Part shown: positions 1 through 9,776 of the stretch, piece by piece | How the letters are laid out: each line of letters opens with the position of its first letter | Position numbering within the stretch: the first letter of the stretch is position 1 | Source of the DNA: CAVSWT01 sp963731745 | GTDB taxonomy: Bacteria > Bacteroidota > Ignavibacteria > Ignavibacteriales > Ignavibacteriaceae | DNA length: 64,000 nucleotides | Reading direction: 5' to 3' | NCBI GenBank assembly: GCA_963731745.1 | Contig: CAVSWT010000003.1 | Coordinates: forward strand, 7,648-71,647 | Notes under the pieces: generated by a model | Databases searched by the model: none | Seen by the model: the letters and a program-made list of their open reading frames with translations, nothing else | What the model was told of the DNA's origin: nothing | Made by a program: the position numbers and the translations under genes

Positions 1-241
1 GAGTTTGGGCGGCCCAAAAAAACGGTGCTTTATTCAGATCAATAAAAACATCATTGATCTCACTAGTCAGATTCAGGGAAGCAAATTTGGAGAATTCTTT
101 ATGGAAGCCCTTAGACTTTTTCTTTTTCGTTAATTCAATTTCAAAAAATTCTTTAGCTAATTCTTTGAAGTGGGATTTTTTAGGATCAATTCTCTGCTCT
201 TCAAAATCCGCATACTCTACTATAATATTATTCCCACTCAT
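1..241 (-). CDS. Hypothetical protein, partial (N-terminal 80 residues)
   Basis: An open frame runs from an ATG at 241-239 to the window edge without a stop. The predicted protein starts MSGNNIIVEYADFEEQRIDP and is soluble, with a lysine-rich stretch (TKKKKSKGF) and no signal peptide. I recognise no family. It is divergent from the penicillin-binding protein gene, sharing a roughly 200-bp AT-rich intergenic region that must hold both promoters. No clear Shine-Dalgarno sequence precedes the ATG, which is common in this group. The opposite-strand frame over the same bases looks like its shadow. Confidence 0.5.
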   Translation of the reverse strand, partial: MSGNNIIVEYADFEEQRIDPKKSHFKELAKEFFEIELTKKKKSKGFHKEFSKFASLNLTSEINDVFIDLNKAPFFWAAQT

Positions 242-440
242 TTATAAACAATCTAAGGTTTAAAAACACGTTGCCTTGCGCTTATTATCGAAATATTTTT
301 ATTATTATTTAATTTACTAGTTATTCATTCTTTGGTTATTATTTTTAACATTTGAATAATTGTATTTACCTAAACTTATATTTTTGATTATTTTTTAAAA
401 GCAAATTATTTCATCATTCAACAATTTAGAAACTGATTAC

Positions 441-2378
441 GTGCATAAAAAGAATGTAAAACTTGTAATAATATTTTTCCTTTGTTCATATGTCCGAATT
501 TTCTCCCAAGACCTGCCTCCTATTAAATTAGATTATGCTTCTTATGCAATTTCATCCACTGGAAAACTAATTGGATACTTTGGAGAAAAAAATAGAGTTG
601 AAGTAAAAAATATAGATAATATTTCTGTCTATGTAATCCATTCTTTAATTGCAACCGAAGACAGAGATTTTTATGAACATCATGGAGTATCTCTTAAAGG
701 TTTAGGCAGAGCGATCTTAAAGACTATAACTGGCTCTACTCAAGGGGGAAGTACAATTACAATGCAGCTTGCAAGAAATTTATTTCTCTCAAATGAAAGG
801 ACCATTTCTAGAAAACTTACAGAAATTGAATTAGCTGAGAAACTTGAAAAAAAATTCACTAAAAAAGAAATTCTACTTCTTTATTTGAACACAGTTTATT
901 TTGGTCACGGTGCTTACGGAATTTGGGCGGCATCTGAAGAATACTTTAGCAAAACTCCCGATAAACTTTCTGTTGATGAAAGTGCTGCATTAGTCGGCAT
1001 GCTTCAATCTCCAAATGGATATGATCCTGATAAGAATCCCCAAAAAATGTTCAATAGAAGAAATGAAGTTTTACATAACCTTGTAGAAGTCGGCAAGTTA
1101 TCTCAAAAAGATTATTCGACACTCAAAAACAAAAAACTGAATTTAAAGCTTCATCAAAATCTCGCCGGACATTTTTTAGAGCAAGTTAGACTAAATGCTA
1201 TTGACATATTGAAATCAACCGGTAAAAAGTTAACTGTTGATCAGCTTAAAATAACAACAACGTTAGACTATGATTTACAGAGAGCGTCGGAAGATGCTGT
1301 TGCATCTCAATGGGAAAAATTTCCAAATCGAATGAAAGATGCTCAGATTGGATTAATTTCGATAGAATGCGGAACAGGATTAATTCGCGCCATGGTTGGA
1401 GGTAATCCATCATCGGAGCCACGAGGATTAAATCATGCTACACAAATACGTAGGCAGCCTGGTTCATCCTTTAAGCCGTTTTTATATGGAAGTTTGCTTG
1501 AGAATGGTTATACACTTGCAACTCCTCTTCTTGATTCTGCAATTGTTGTTGATTCCGGAAAAACATATGAATGGCGTCCTTCTAACTCTGACAATGAAAC
1601 TTCAAATTCATATTTAACTATGCAATATTCAATTGCTCATTCAATCAATTTAGCTGCTGCTTATGCCATAACTCATCTTTCTTCTCCAGATTCCGTTATT
1701 GCCTTTGCTAAAAAATGCGGAATTGAATCCCCAATTCCAGCATTACCATCAATCGCTTTAGGAACTGCTGATGTTAAACCTATTGAAATGGCATCTGCAT
1801 TTAGCGTTTTTGCATCTGAAGGATTTTATGCACAACCATTTTCTATACTGAAAATAACAGACAAAGAAGGGAATGTGCTATATACGGCAAACCCTTCATC
1901 TAAAATCGTACTGGATTCTGCTACAGCTTTTTTAATAACCACAGCTTTAGAAGATGTTGTCGATAAAGGAACGGCTGCTTCTGTTAGAAATTATTTTAAA
2001 GGAACGGCAGCGGGAAAAACCGGAACAACTCAAAATTATACTGATGCCTGGTTTGTTGGTTATACTCCAACATTATCCACTGCAATCTGGATAGGATTTG
2101 ATGACGCACAAAAAAAACTTGGAGGAGGTTTTCAATATGGCGGAACTGCCTGCTCACCAATTTGGGCTAAAATGATGGCTGAATATTCAATAACTAACAC
2201 CACATTTGCGAATCAAAAATTCAGCGTTCCATCTAATGTTGCATACATGGATTTATGTGAAACTACGGGCGAGTTAGCCGATTCAGACTGTACTAACATT
2301 AATTCTTTTGCGGTGAATACGGACTTAATGAATCAAGAAATAAAAAAGGAGCGGTATGATATTCATTATGGATTTTAA
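441..2378 (+). CDS. Class A penicillin-binding protein (transglycosylase/transpeptidase)
   Basis: Bifunctional peptidoglycan synthase of 645 residues, anchored by an N-terminal signal-anchor (about residues 5-22) and acting in the periplasm. The GT51 glycosyltransferase domain (about 50-220) shows ATEDRDFYEHHG with its catalytic Glu, QGGSTITMQLARN, and the second Glu region KKFTKKEILLLYLN. The transpeptidase domain (about 290-600) shows SxxK as PGSSFKPF near residue 341, SxN as HSINLA, and KTG as AGKTGTT near 523. The start is GTG at 441; no ATG lies ahead of the hydrophobic segment. Size and domain order fit the PBP1A/MrcA group without extra C-terminal domains. It stands alone and is convergent with the histidine kinase gene. 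Confidence 0.93.
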   Translation: MHKKNVKLVIIFFLCSYVRIFSQDLPPIKLDYASYAISSTGKLIGYFGEKNRVEVKNIDNISVYVIHSLIATEDRDFYEHHGVSLKGLGRAILKTITGSTQGGSTITMQLARNLFLSNERTISRKLTEIELAEKLEKKFTKKEILLLYLNTVYFGHGAYGIWAASEEYFSKTPDKLSVDESAALVGMLQSPNGYDPDKNPQKMFNRRNEVLHNLVEVGKLSQKDYSTLKNKKLNLKLHQNLAGHFLEQVRLNAIDILKSTGKKLTVDQLKITTTLDYDLQRASEDAVASQWEKFPNRMKDAQIGLISIECGTGLIRAMVGGNPSSEPRGLNHATQIRRQPGSSFKPFLYGSLLENGYTLATPLLDSAIVVDSGKTYEWRPSNSDNETSNSYLTMQYSIAHSINLAAAYAITHLSSPDSVIAFAKKCGIESPIPALPSIALGTADVKPIEMASAFSVFASEGFYAQPFSILKITDKEGNVLYTANPSSKIVLDSATAFLITTALEDVVDKGTAASVRNYFKGTAAGKTGTTQNYTDAWFVGYTPTLSTAIWIGFDDAQKKLGGGFQYGGTACSPIWAKMMAEYSITNTTFANQKFSVPSNVAYMDLCETTGELADSDCTNINSFAVNTDLMNQEIKKERYDIHYGF

Positions 2379-2418
2379 TTAAGTATTGTTATAATCTCAT
2401 AATTGATATTTTAATAAG

Positions 2419-3960
2419 TTATTCTATTTCTCCTCTTGGTAAAGTAAATTTAAATGTGCTTCCTTTTCCCAAAACACTATCTACTCTTAAAACTCCACCT
2501 TGTTTTTCAATCAGTTCTTTGGCTATAATTAAACCAAGGCCTGTCCCTTTTTCATTTGATGTTCCTTTAGAACTGGAAGCATGATCAATTTTAAAAAGAC
2601 TTTTAAGCTTTTCATCACTCATGCCTACACCATTATCGGTAATAGAAACTTCAACCAAATCGTTAATACCCGAAGTTTTTACCAAAACCTTGCCGCCAAC
2701 ACTTGTAAACTTAACCGCATTGGAAATAATATTTTGTACAACAGAGCTTAACATATTTTCATCTGAATAAACATATAAATCTTCGTCCATCTTCACATCT
2801 ATTTCTATGTTTTTGGTTGTTGCATTGACAGAAATAATATTAACAGCTCTATTTATTATTTCAGATAGTTTAATTATAGTATTATTGAACTTTAATCTCC
2901 CGCTTTGAACGTTGGACCAGGCAAGCAGATTTTCAAAATAATTGAATAAACTTTTTGCTGAATTATTTATGCTTGTACAAATTTGTTTAACTTCTTCTTG
3001 TGAAAGAGAATCAATATCAGTAGTTAGATAATCTGTAAAACCTAATAATCCATGAAAGGGCGTTCTCATATCATGAGAAATAATTGAAAAAAATTTATCT
3101 TTCATAGCATTAGAATCTGCTAGTTGAGAAGCGATCATAGTTAATTTATTGTCAATATCTTTTCTTCCGGTGATATCTCTAATAAATACCAATAATCGTT
3201 TTGAATTGCCTTCATAAAAAATTTTAGTATTTAATTCTATTGGAAATTCTTCCCCACTCATTTTCTTTGCAATCGTCTCAACAACCTCATTTTGGTTAAG
3301 CTCTTGATTTTCAACTCTTTCATGAAAAAATTGAAGAAGTTCATTAGGCATAATATCTTCTAACGAGATGGAATGAAGTTCGTTTTTACTACACTCAAAT
3401 AGTTCCTGCGCAACAAGATTACAATTGACAACCTTTCCATCCATTGAAAAAACGATAATTGCGTCATTCGATAAATCAAATAAAGCTTTATATTTTCCAA
3501 TGCTTTCTCTAGTCGTGTGCTCCATACTTTTTAATCTTGTAATATCTCTAGCTTCTGCAATTACAGCTTTATTCCCCATGAAATAAATATTCTTAAGAAG
3601 AATTTCTCTTGGAAAAACTGTCCCATCTTTACTTTTCCCCCAAAATTCAAATTTCTGTGTTTCGCCTTCGAATGCTTTTTTAACTTTGATTTGAATTTCT
3701 GATAAATCATTCGCACCGTTTTGTGCAAGTAATTTGGGGGTTGAACCGATTATTTCGTCCCGTGAGTACCCATACAGATCAACGGCAGACTGATTCGCTT
3801 CAAGGAAAACACCGTTTTCATCCTGAATATATACGGCTGTGCTTACGGAATTAAATAAATCGAAATAGGAATTAAATTTCTTTTGTTGAAGCTTAATTTC
3901 TTTTTGTAGTTCTTCAACAAGATTTTTCGGATGAAGAGAGGTCCCATCATTTTCATTCAT
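2419..3960 (-). CDS. PAS-domain sensor histidine kinase
   Basis: 513-residue cytoplasmic two-component kinase with no membrane segment. Two PAS domains (about 30-150 and 155-275) each end in the PAC-like 'ARDITR/IRDITG' motif. The HisKA H-box is SIISHDMRTPFHGLLGF with the phospho-accepting His near residue 296. The HATPase domain has the N-box NIISNAVKFT, the G1 box DNGVGM and the G2 box GTGLGLIIAKEL. No receiver domain is fused and no response regulator gene is adjacent, so its partner is elsewhere (orphan kinase). The lack of a transmembrane sensor suggests an intracellular signal sensed by the PAS domains. The ATG start gives a coiled segment before PAS1. Confidence 0.92.
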   Translation of the reverse strand: MNENDGTSLHPKNLVEELQKEIKLQQKKFNSYFDLFNSVSTAVYIQDENGVFLEANQSAVDLYGYSRDEIIGSTPKLLAQNGANDLSEIQIKVKKAFEGETQKFEFWGKSKDGTVFPREILLKNIYFMGNKAVIAEARDITRLKSMEHTTRESIGKYKALFDLSNDAIIVFSMDGKVVNCNLVAQELFECSKNELHSISLEDIMPNELLQFFHERVENQELNQNEVVETIAKKMSGEEFPIELNTKIFYEGNSKRLLVFIRDITGRKDIDNKLTMIASQLADSNAMKDKFFSIISHDMRTPFHGLLGFTDYLTTDIDSLSQEEVKQICTSINNSAKSLFNYFENLLAWSNVQSGRLKFNNTIIKLSEIINRAVNIISVNATTKNIEIDVKMDEDLYVYSDENMLSSVVQNIISNAVKFTSVGGKVLVKTSGINDLVEVSITDNGVGMSDEKLKSLFKIDHASSSKGTSNEKGTGLGLIIAKELIEKQGGVLRVDSVLGKGSTFKFTLPRGEIE

Positions 3961-4217
3961 TTTTGCCCACTAATGAATTGTGAATGCTTATTGGATTTAA
4001 TATAGAAGGAAAATTTTCCTTTCTGTCACCTCCCAGAAAGCCCCTAAAATTGGACTGAAATATATAACTTTTAATTTAAATTTGATAGTCTATTCAAATT
4101 AATAATTAAAAATTCATATTATATATAGTGGGAAAAAGCTTGTCCACGAAAATTAGCAGTAATTTTATTTTAAATAATTAAAAATCATTAAAATAAGAAG
4201 AGAATTAAATGAAAAAT

Positions 4218-5270
4218 TTACAAACTGATTACTCCACCGCCTAAACATACTTCGTCACAATAAAAAACTGCAAATTGTCCGGCAGCAATTCCTTGGTCAG
4301 CTTTTTCTAATTTCACATTTGCGGAATCATCTTCATTCCATGTTAAATGACAATCATAAAAATTTGCACCGTGCCTTATTTTAACCTTCAAATTCTTTTC
4401 ATCAGGTTTGCTGTCATTAATCCAATTAATATTAACAACAGAAAACTCATCACGTTCTCTTTTAGCCTTATTTTCCCGCGAGATATAAATAATATTATTT
4501 TGAATATCCTTTTTTACTACATACCATGGCCCGCCTCCCAATTTTAAACCTGAGCGCTGTCCAATTGTAAAATAATAGTACCCCTCATGCTCACCCATTT
4601 TCATTCCTGAATCAATATCGATTATATCTCCTCTAAATTCGCCAAGATGATGCTTAATAAAATCTGCAAATTTAATTTGCCCTAGAAAACATATTCCCTG
4701 GCTATCTTTTCTATTTTTATTTGGAAGATCAAAACCTTCAGCAAATTGTCTTATCTGTTTTTTATTATAATCTCCTAAAGGAAACAATGCGCGCGACAAT
4801 TGCTGCTGTGTTAAATAAGCAAGAAAATAAGTTTGATCTTTTACGGGATCCGGTGATCTTTTAAGAATAAATTTTTCGTCATGCGCTTCTACTTTAGCAT
4901 AATGTCCGCTTGCAACTTTTTCAAATGAGTCGTCAATTTTTTCATAAAACTGTCCGAATTTTATAAGGCTGTTGCAGTAAATATCCGGATTTGGAGTTCT
5001 ACCCTCCTTAATTTCATGGATAGTATAAGTAACTACTGAATCCCAATATTCATTTTGAAGAGATAGAATTTCAAGCGGGATATTTTCTTGTTCACAAACA
5101 CTTCGTACAAATTTCAGATCTTCTTCCCAGGGACATTCGCCTAAAAACGAAAATTCATCTTGAAGCCAAATCTTCAAATAGAACGCTGTAAGATCGTGCC
5201 CTTGTTCTTTCAATAATTTTAATGCCACTGAGCTGTCAACGCCGCCCGACAATAGTACTGCTATCTTCAT
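4218..5270 (-). CDS. mnmA: tRNA-specific 2-thiouridylase MnmA
   Basis: Catalyses 2-thiolation of the wobble uridine U34 in tRNA Lys/Glu/Gln using ATP and a persulfide relay. At 350 residues it has the family's normal length. The PP-loop ATP-binding motif LLSGGVDSSVAL sits at residues 7-18. The two catalytic cysteines lie in NPDIYCNSLIKFG (near residue 99) and QGICFLGQ (near 194). RSPDPVKDQTYFL, the tRNA-binding region, and the C-terminal beta-barrel (about 270-350) are also present. It is the second gene of a probable two-gene operon: the upstream membrane-protein gene stops only about 10 bases before this ATG. Confidence 0.96.
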   Translation of the reverse strand: MKIAVLLSGGVDSSVALKLLKEQGHDLTAFYLKIWLQDEFSFLGECPWEEDLKFVRSVCEQENIPLEILSLQNEYWDSVVTYTIHEIKEGRTPNPDIYCNSLIKFGQFYEKIDDSFEKVASGHYAKVEAHDEKFILKRSPDPVKDQTYFLAYLTQQQLSRALFPLGDYNKKQIRQFAEGFDLPNKNRKDSQGICFLGQIKFADFIKHHLGEFRGDIIDIDSGMKMGEHEGYYYFTIGQRSGLKLGGGPWYVVKKDIQNNIIYISRENKAKRERDEFSVVNINWINDSKPDEKNLKVKIRHGANFYDCHLTWNEDDSANVKLEKADQGIAAGQFAVFYCDEVCLGGGVISL

Positions 5271-5280
5271 AAAAAATTAA

Positions 5281-5790
5281 TCAGCTTTCCTTAGAATCAA
5301 TTTTCTTTTTATTTTTTAATCCTACTCTATCTACAACTTGATCGTAAATTTCTTTATTCACTTTACTTAAAATTAAAGTCTCTAATTGTTTAGCATTTTT
5401 TATTTTATTAAAAAATCCGATAGTCATTTGATTTCTTTTATCAAATATTTTCATAACTCCATAAAGTTTGCCGTCAAATATTCCTCCGGTTAACGAAGTG
5501 ATATCTTTAAAATATATTGTTACACGTCTTTGTGAAAATATAAAATCCGAACAAACTAATTTTTCATCATCTGATTCAATTTTATAAGGCAAAATTTTAT
5601 AAAGATAAATGAATGTTTTATTAATCAAATAGATTAGTATTAGAGTAATTATTAAAGGAATAGCATAAAAAATATTTTTATCAAGGTTAATTACTGCCGG
5701 AATCAAATAAAATAAAAGAATTATTGAAACAGGTATATTTCCGTAACGATAAATAAATTTAAAGAAGAATGTGTATTTGTAAATTTTCAT
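5281..5790 (-). CDS. Small membrane protein with C-terminal PH-like region, function unknown
   Basis: 169-residue protein. Two adjacent hydrophobic segments (about residues 17-36 and 40-65) form a hairpin in the membrane. They are followed by a soluble domain with a beta-rich pattern (KIESDDEKLVCSDFIF, RVTIYFKDITSLTGG, KLYGVMKIFD) resembling bacterial PH (bPH/YdbT-type) domains, and a lysine-rich tail. It lies directly upstream of mnmA in the same direction and is probably cotranscribed, but nothing visible links it to tRNA modification. The family call is inference from the hydrophobicity and strand pattern only. Confidence 0.7.
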   Translation of the reverse strand: MKIYKYTFFFKFIYRYGNIPVSIILLFYLIPAVINLDKNIFYAIPLIITLILIYLINKTFIYLYKILPYKIESDDEKLVCSDFIFSQRRVTIYFKDITSLTGGIFDGKLYGVMKIFDKRNQMTIGFFNKIKNAKQLETLILSKVNKEIYDQVVDRVGLKNKKKIDSKES

Positions 5791-5865
5791 ATTGCATATT
5801 TTTTTGTTTTAAAAATAACAATAATCTATGATTAATTTTGGCTATTTATTTTTGTCCATTAAAAC

Positions 5866-5900
5866 AAAAAACCCAACTTCACTACAGAAATTGGGTTTTT
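5866..5900 (-). terminator. Rho-independent terminator after the 5929-6768 lipoprotein gene
   Basis: A 10-bp inverted repeat, AAAAACCCAA (5866-5875) and TTGGGTTTTT (5891-5900), with a 15-base loop. It has an A-tract on one side and a T-tract on the other, so it can work in both directions. It sits just downstream of the lipoprotein stop codon (minus strand) and upstream of the 5790 gene. Confidence 0.75.
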
Positions 5901-5928
5901 AATCTTAAAATATAAATTGAAAATTATG

Positions 5929-6768
5929 CTAATGGAATTTAACCATCATGGGCTCATTCATTTCAATTTTAATTCCCGGAATTCCTTTTACAATTTCTTT
6001 TAACTCTTCCAAACTATTGGGATGAATCTTTGTAAACTCTTTGAATTTTTCTTCATCATCTAAAAGCTTACCAAAATCGATTTCAAAAAGTGTGATTTTT
6101 GATCCATCAACAAAAGTAGCATTGGTTTGATCTATTTTGCCATTCAATTCTAAGGAAAGAGACATCTTTAAATCTTTTAATATTTGTTTCATTTGGCCCA
6201 TTTCAGCCATGTTTTGAGAAGTATCGCTTTCTGTTTCTTCATCATTAAATTTATCGTCTTCTTTTTCTTTCGGCTGTGAAAAATGTACAATTATTTCTGC
6301 AGGATTTCCTTTGATAAATTGAAAATTAACATATTCTTCTTTCACGTCAACCGTATCTTCTTCTATGCCTTCACTTTTTAATTCATCCATTGACAATTTG
6401 CTGTTCGGATTTTGATTTATCTTTAATAAGTTTAAACCTTTAAAACTGTAAATCGCTTTAAAACCTTCCTGTGTATCGGTGTTAACATGCTCTCCTGAAA
6501 CATACTCAACGCCTTCTCCATAATCGGATGCTCTTTTCTTTGCATCTTCTTCTTTAAACATTTCAAAATCTTCTTGTTTGGTTGAGTCTTCACTAAAAGA
6601 ACTGGCAAACTGCTTAAACATTTGAATAACTTCCGAGCTCATCATAACAGTTTCTTCAATAGTTCCAGATCCATCGGGATTTACTTTAACGTTGGTATTA
6701 ACCTGCAGGCAGCCAGAGAAGATTGTGAGTCCTAAAATTAATGAAAGTATCCCTGTAAAAATTTTCAT
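5929..6768 (-). CDS. Putative lipoprotein, function unknown
   Basis: 279 residues with a lipoprotein signal peptide: a charged start, a hydrophobic core and lipobox IFSGC, so Cys is near residue 20. The mature part begins VNTNVKVNPDGSGTIEETV, a pattern seen in small periplasmic lipoproteins with a beta-sandwich start. It then becomes very acidic, with an E/D-rich stretch KEKEDDKFNDEETESD near 195. No catalytic motif is seen. It is monocistronic: divergent from the TonB-plug barrel gene and followed by a strong hairpin terminator. Expected location is the periplasmic face of a membrane. Function is not predictable. Confidence 0.8.
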   Translation of the reverse strand: MKIFTGILSLILGLTIFSGCLQVNTNVKVNPDGSGTIEETVMMSSEVIQMFKQFASSFSEDSTKQEDFEMFKEEDAKKRASDYGEGVEYVSGEHVNTDTQEGFKAIYSFKGLNLLKINQNPNSKLSMDELKSEGIEEDTVDVKEEYVNFQFIKGNPAEIIVHFSQPKEKEDDKFNDEETESDTSQNMAEMGQMKQILKDLKMSLSLELNGKIDQTNATFVDGSKITLFEIDFGKLLDDEEKFKEFTKIHPNSLEELKEIVKGIPGIKIEMNEPMMVKFH

Positions 6769-6938
6769 TTAGTTTCCTTTTTTTTGCTGTTAAATTTAAT
6801 AATGAAAACTGTTACCTACAAAAACTAAATAACAATTAAATTTTGTTCAATAGAATTATTTGCAAATATTTATCATTAGTCTTTAAACCCGGGAGCAGAA
6901 TTTATTGACTAATATATATGAAATATTTTGAGTTTTGA

Positions 6939-9755
6939 ATGAAAACAATAATTGCTCTTCTAATGTCACTTTTCTTTAGTATAAATCTATATTCACAAAC
7001 ACACATACTTTCCGGTCAAGTAGCTGATTCTTTAACAAAGGAGAATTTGATTTCTGCTAATGTTATTCTTAAAAATTTCTCCAACTCCGATGAATATGGA
7101 ACAACTACCGATAAAAATGGAGTTTTTAGATTTGAAGGAATTAAAAGAGGTAAATATAATCTAAAAATAAGCTATGTTGGTTATAAAACTTTTCAAACTA
7201 AAATTGAAATAAAAAATAAATCTATTGATTTAGAAAAGATTTTACTGCCTCCAATCAATATTGAAACAAATGAAGTTGAAGTGGTTGGAAAAGTTCCTCC
7301 AGTAATCCAAAATGCGGACACAACTCAATTCAATTCAGATGCTTTTAAAACTAACAAAGATGCAACTGCACAAGACCTTGTTCAAAAGATGCCCGGAATG
7401 ACCGTATCAAATGGAAAAGTGCAATCGCAAGGTGAAGATGTTAAAAAAGTTTTGGTGGATGGAAAGCCATTTTTTGGAGATGATCCATCGGCTGTCCTTA
7501 AAAATGTTCCAGCCGAGATTATTGAAAAAATTCAAGTATTTGACCAGCAAAGCGATCAAGCCCAATTTACTGGATTTGATGATGGAAATTCAAGCAAAAC
7601 TATAAATTTAATTACCAGGATGAAATTCAGGCAAGGAACATTTGGAAAACTTGCCGCGGGTTATGGAAATGAAGAAAAATATTTATCCAGTGGTAATATT
7701 AATATTTTTAATGGTGATCAACGCATAACATTTTTAGGACAAATAAATAATATAAATGAGCAAAATTTTTCTAATGAAGATTTGTTAGGAGTTATGTCAC
7801 AGGGAGGCGGCGGAAGGCGCGGCGGCTTTTCGCGTCCTCCGGGAGGAAATTCCGGCGGAGGCAGCGGGTCTTCTAGGGGCGGAAACTTTAGAGGCGGCGG
7901 CTCAGCTTCTGATTTTCTTGTGAATGCTCAAAACGGATTAACAAACACAAAATCCTTCGGGTTTAATTATTCCGACAAATGGAGTGAAAAACTGGATGTT
8001 AGCGGCAGCTATTTCTTTAACACAACTAATAATAATGCTGAATCAATAACTAACCGTGATTATCTTTTGAATTCTTCTGTACAGCAAAATTATGCTGAAA
8101 ATAATTCCTCAATTTCAAAAAATATAAATCACCGGTTCAGCTTAAGAATGAATTATCAAATTGATTCTTCTAACTCAATTATTTTAGAACCAAGGTTGAC
8201 AGCTCAAATAAATGACGGCAGCAGCAATATAGTCGGCAACACAAATTCGGGATTAACAAATTTAAACTCCACATCAAGTTTATTTAACTCAAATCTTTCA
8301 GCAATTAATTTTTCAAATCAGCTTCTATACAGGCACAAATTTCTCACAAAAGGAAGAACTTTTTCAATCAACTTAAATACTGCCGTTAATAATAATAAAG
8401 GTGACAATAATTTGTATTCAGAGAATACTTATTTTACAAACTTAGCTCTCTCCGATACTTTAGATCAGATTTCAAATTTAAATAAAAAAGGGACTTCTAT
8501 TTCTCCAAGAATTATTTACACTGAACCATTAAGCGATAACAGCATATTGCAATTGGGATCCTCTTTCACTTATTCAAAAGACGAAAGCGATCAGAAAACT
8601 TTTAACGGCAGTGTGATTGGGAATTACAATTTACTTGACACATCTTTAAGCAACAATTATAATAAGGTTTATAATACACAATCTTACAGTACCGGCTACA
8701 GATATCGTAAAGATAATATAATGTTGATGGCGAATTTAAATTATAATATATCTCAGCTTAAAAGCGAACAAGTTTATCCTTACGCTGCAACGACTGAAAA
8801 AACATTTAACTCTGTGCTTCCTTCATTTATGTTCAGGTATAATATTTCGAGGGACAAGAACTTCAGGTTTTTCTATCGAACAAATAATAATGATCCAAGT
8901 GTAGAACAACTTCAAAATGTGCTTGATAATTCCAATCCCCTTCAGTTGAGTATCGGGAATCCAAATCTAAAGCAGGATTATACTCATTCTTTTTTTATGC
9001 ATTATTCACAAATTAATATGCGAAACTTAAATTCATTTTTTGTTTTGCTTGGCGGAACATTTACGCAAAATTATATTGGATACAATACGATAATCGCCCA
9101 ATCGGACACAACAGTTTTAAATAACATTACGTTAGCTCAAGGTTCAGAATTAAAAACTCCTATAAATGTAAATGGATATGTGAATCTGCGTTCATTCTTC
9201 ACTTACGGAAGTCCTATTTACTTTTTAAAGTCAAATTTAAATTTGAATTTAAGTGCTAACTTTTCAAGAACGCCAGGCGTCATAAATGGATTTACTAATT
9301 TCGCTAACTCAACTACATTAGGCGCCGGATTTGTCTTAAGCAGCAACTTCAGCGAAAATTTAGATTTTACACTTTCCAGCAATTCAAGTTATAATATTGT
9401 TAAAAATTCTGTGAATGAATTGAATAATAATAATTATTTGAGTGAAACAGCCTTTGTAAAATTTTACTGGCTGCTTTGGGAAGATTTCACCCTGCAATCA
9501 GATTTTAATTATCAATATAATGGCGGTTATTCAAACAGTTATGATCCAAATTCTTATTTGTTAAATGCCAGTATCGGTAAAAAATTATTTGCTGATAACA
9601 GAGGCGAAATAAGATTTACAGCCTATGATATACTTAACAAAAACAATAACGTACAGCGAACTGTTTCCGATTCATATATTCAAGAAACTCAATCAAATGT
9701 TTTGGGCAGATACTTTATGCTTTCGTTTATTTATAATATTAAAAATTTCTACTAG
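6939..9755 (+). CDS. Outer-membrane beta-barrel protein with carboxypeptidase-like regulatory domain and TonB plug
   Basis: 938 residues with a cleavable signal peptide ending LYSQ. An N-terminal CarboxypepD_reg-like Ig domain (about 24-105: LSGQVADSLTKENLISANV, YNLKISYVGYKTFQ) is followed by a TonB-plug-like part (about 110-240: QDLVQKMPGMTV, GEDVKKVLVDGKPFFGDDP). A barrel runs to the C-terminus, ending in aromatic residues. This matches the OMP_b-brl/TonB-dependent family common in Bacteroidota. A low-complexity Gly/Arg/Ser-rich insert (about 287-325, DNA 7798-7915) is strikingly GC-rich compared with its surroundings. It is followed after 21 bases by a Gly-rich lipoprotein gene, probably its partner. 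The substrate is unknown. Confidence 0.87.
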   Translation: MKTIIALLMSLFFSINLYSQTHILSGQVADSLTKENLISANVILKNFSNSDEYGTTTDKNGVFRFEGIKRGKYNLKISYVGYKTFQTKIEIKNKSIDLEKILLPPINIETNEVEVVGKVPPVIQNADTTQFNSDAFKTNKDATAQDLVQKMPGMTVSNGKVQSQGEDVKKVLVDGKPFFGDDPSAVLKNVPAEIIEKIQVFDQQSDQAQFTGFDDGNSSKTINLITRMKFRQGTFGKLAAGYGNEEKYLSSGNINIFNGDQRITFLGQINNINEQNFSNEDLLGVMSQGGGGRRGGFSRPPGGNSGGGSGSSRGGNFRGGGSASDFLVNAQNGLTNTKSFGFNYSDKWSEKLDVSGSYFFNTTNNNAESITNRDYLLNSSVQQNYAENNSSISKNINHRFSLRMNYQIDSSNSIILEPRLTAQINDGSSNIVGNTNSGLTNLNSTSSLFNSNLSAINFSNQLLYRHKFLTKGRTFSINLNTAVNNNKGDNNLYSENTYFTNLALSDTLDQISNLNKKGTSISPRIIYTEPLSDNSILQLGSSFTYSKDESDQKTFNGSVIGNYNLLDTSLSNNYNKVYNTQSYSTGYRYRKDNIMLMANLNYNISQLKSEQVYPYAATTEKTFNSVLPSFMFRYNISRDKNFRFFYRTNNNDPSVEQLQNVLDNSNPLQLSIGNPNLKQDYTHSFFMHYSQINMRNLNSFFVLLGGTFTQNYIGYNTIIAQSDTTVLNNITLAQGSELKTPINVNGYVNLRSFFTYGSPIYFLKSNLNLNLSANFSRTPGVINGFTNFANSTTLGAGFVLSSNFSENLDFTLSSNSSYNIVKNSVNELNNNNYLSETAFVKFYWLLWEDFTLQSDFNYQYNGGYSNSYDPNSYLLNASIGKKLFADNRGEIRFTAYDILNKNNNVQRTVSDSYIQETQSNVLGRYFMLSFIYNIKNFY

Positions 9756-9776
9756 ATATAATAAAAGGATAGATTC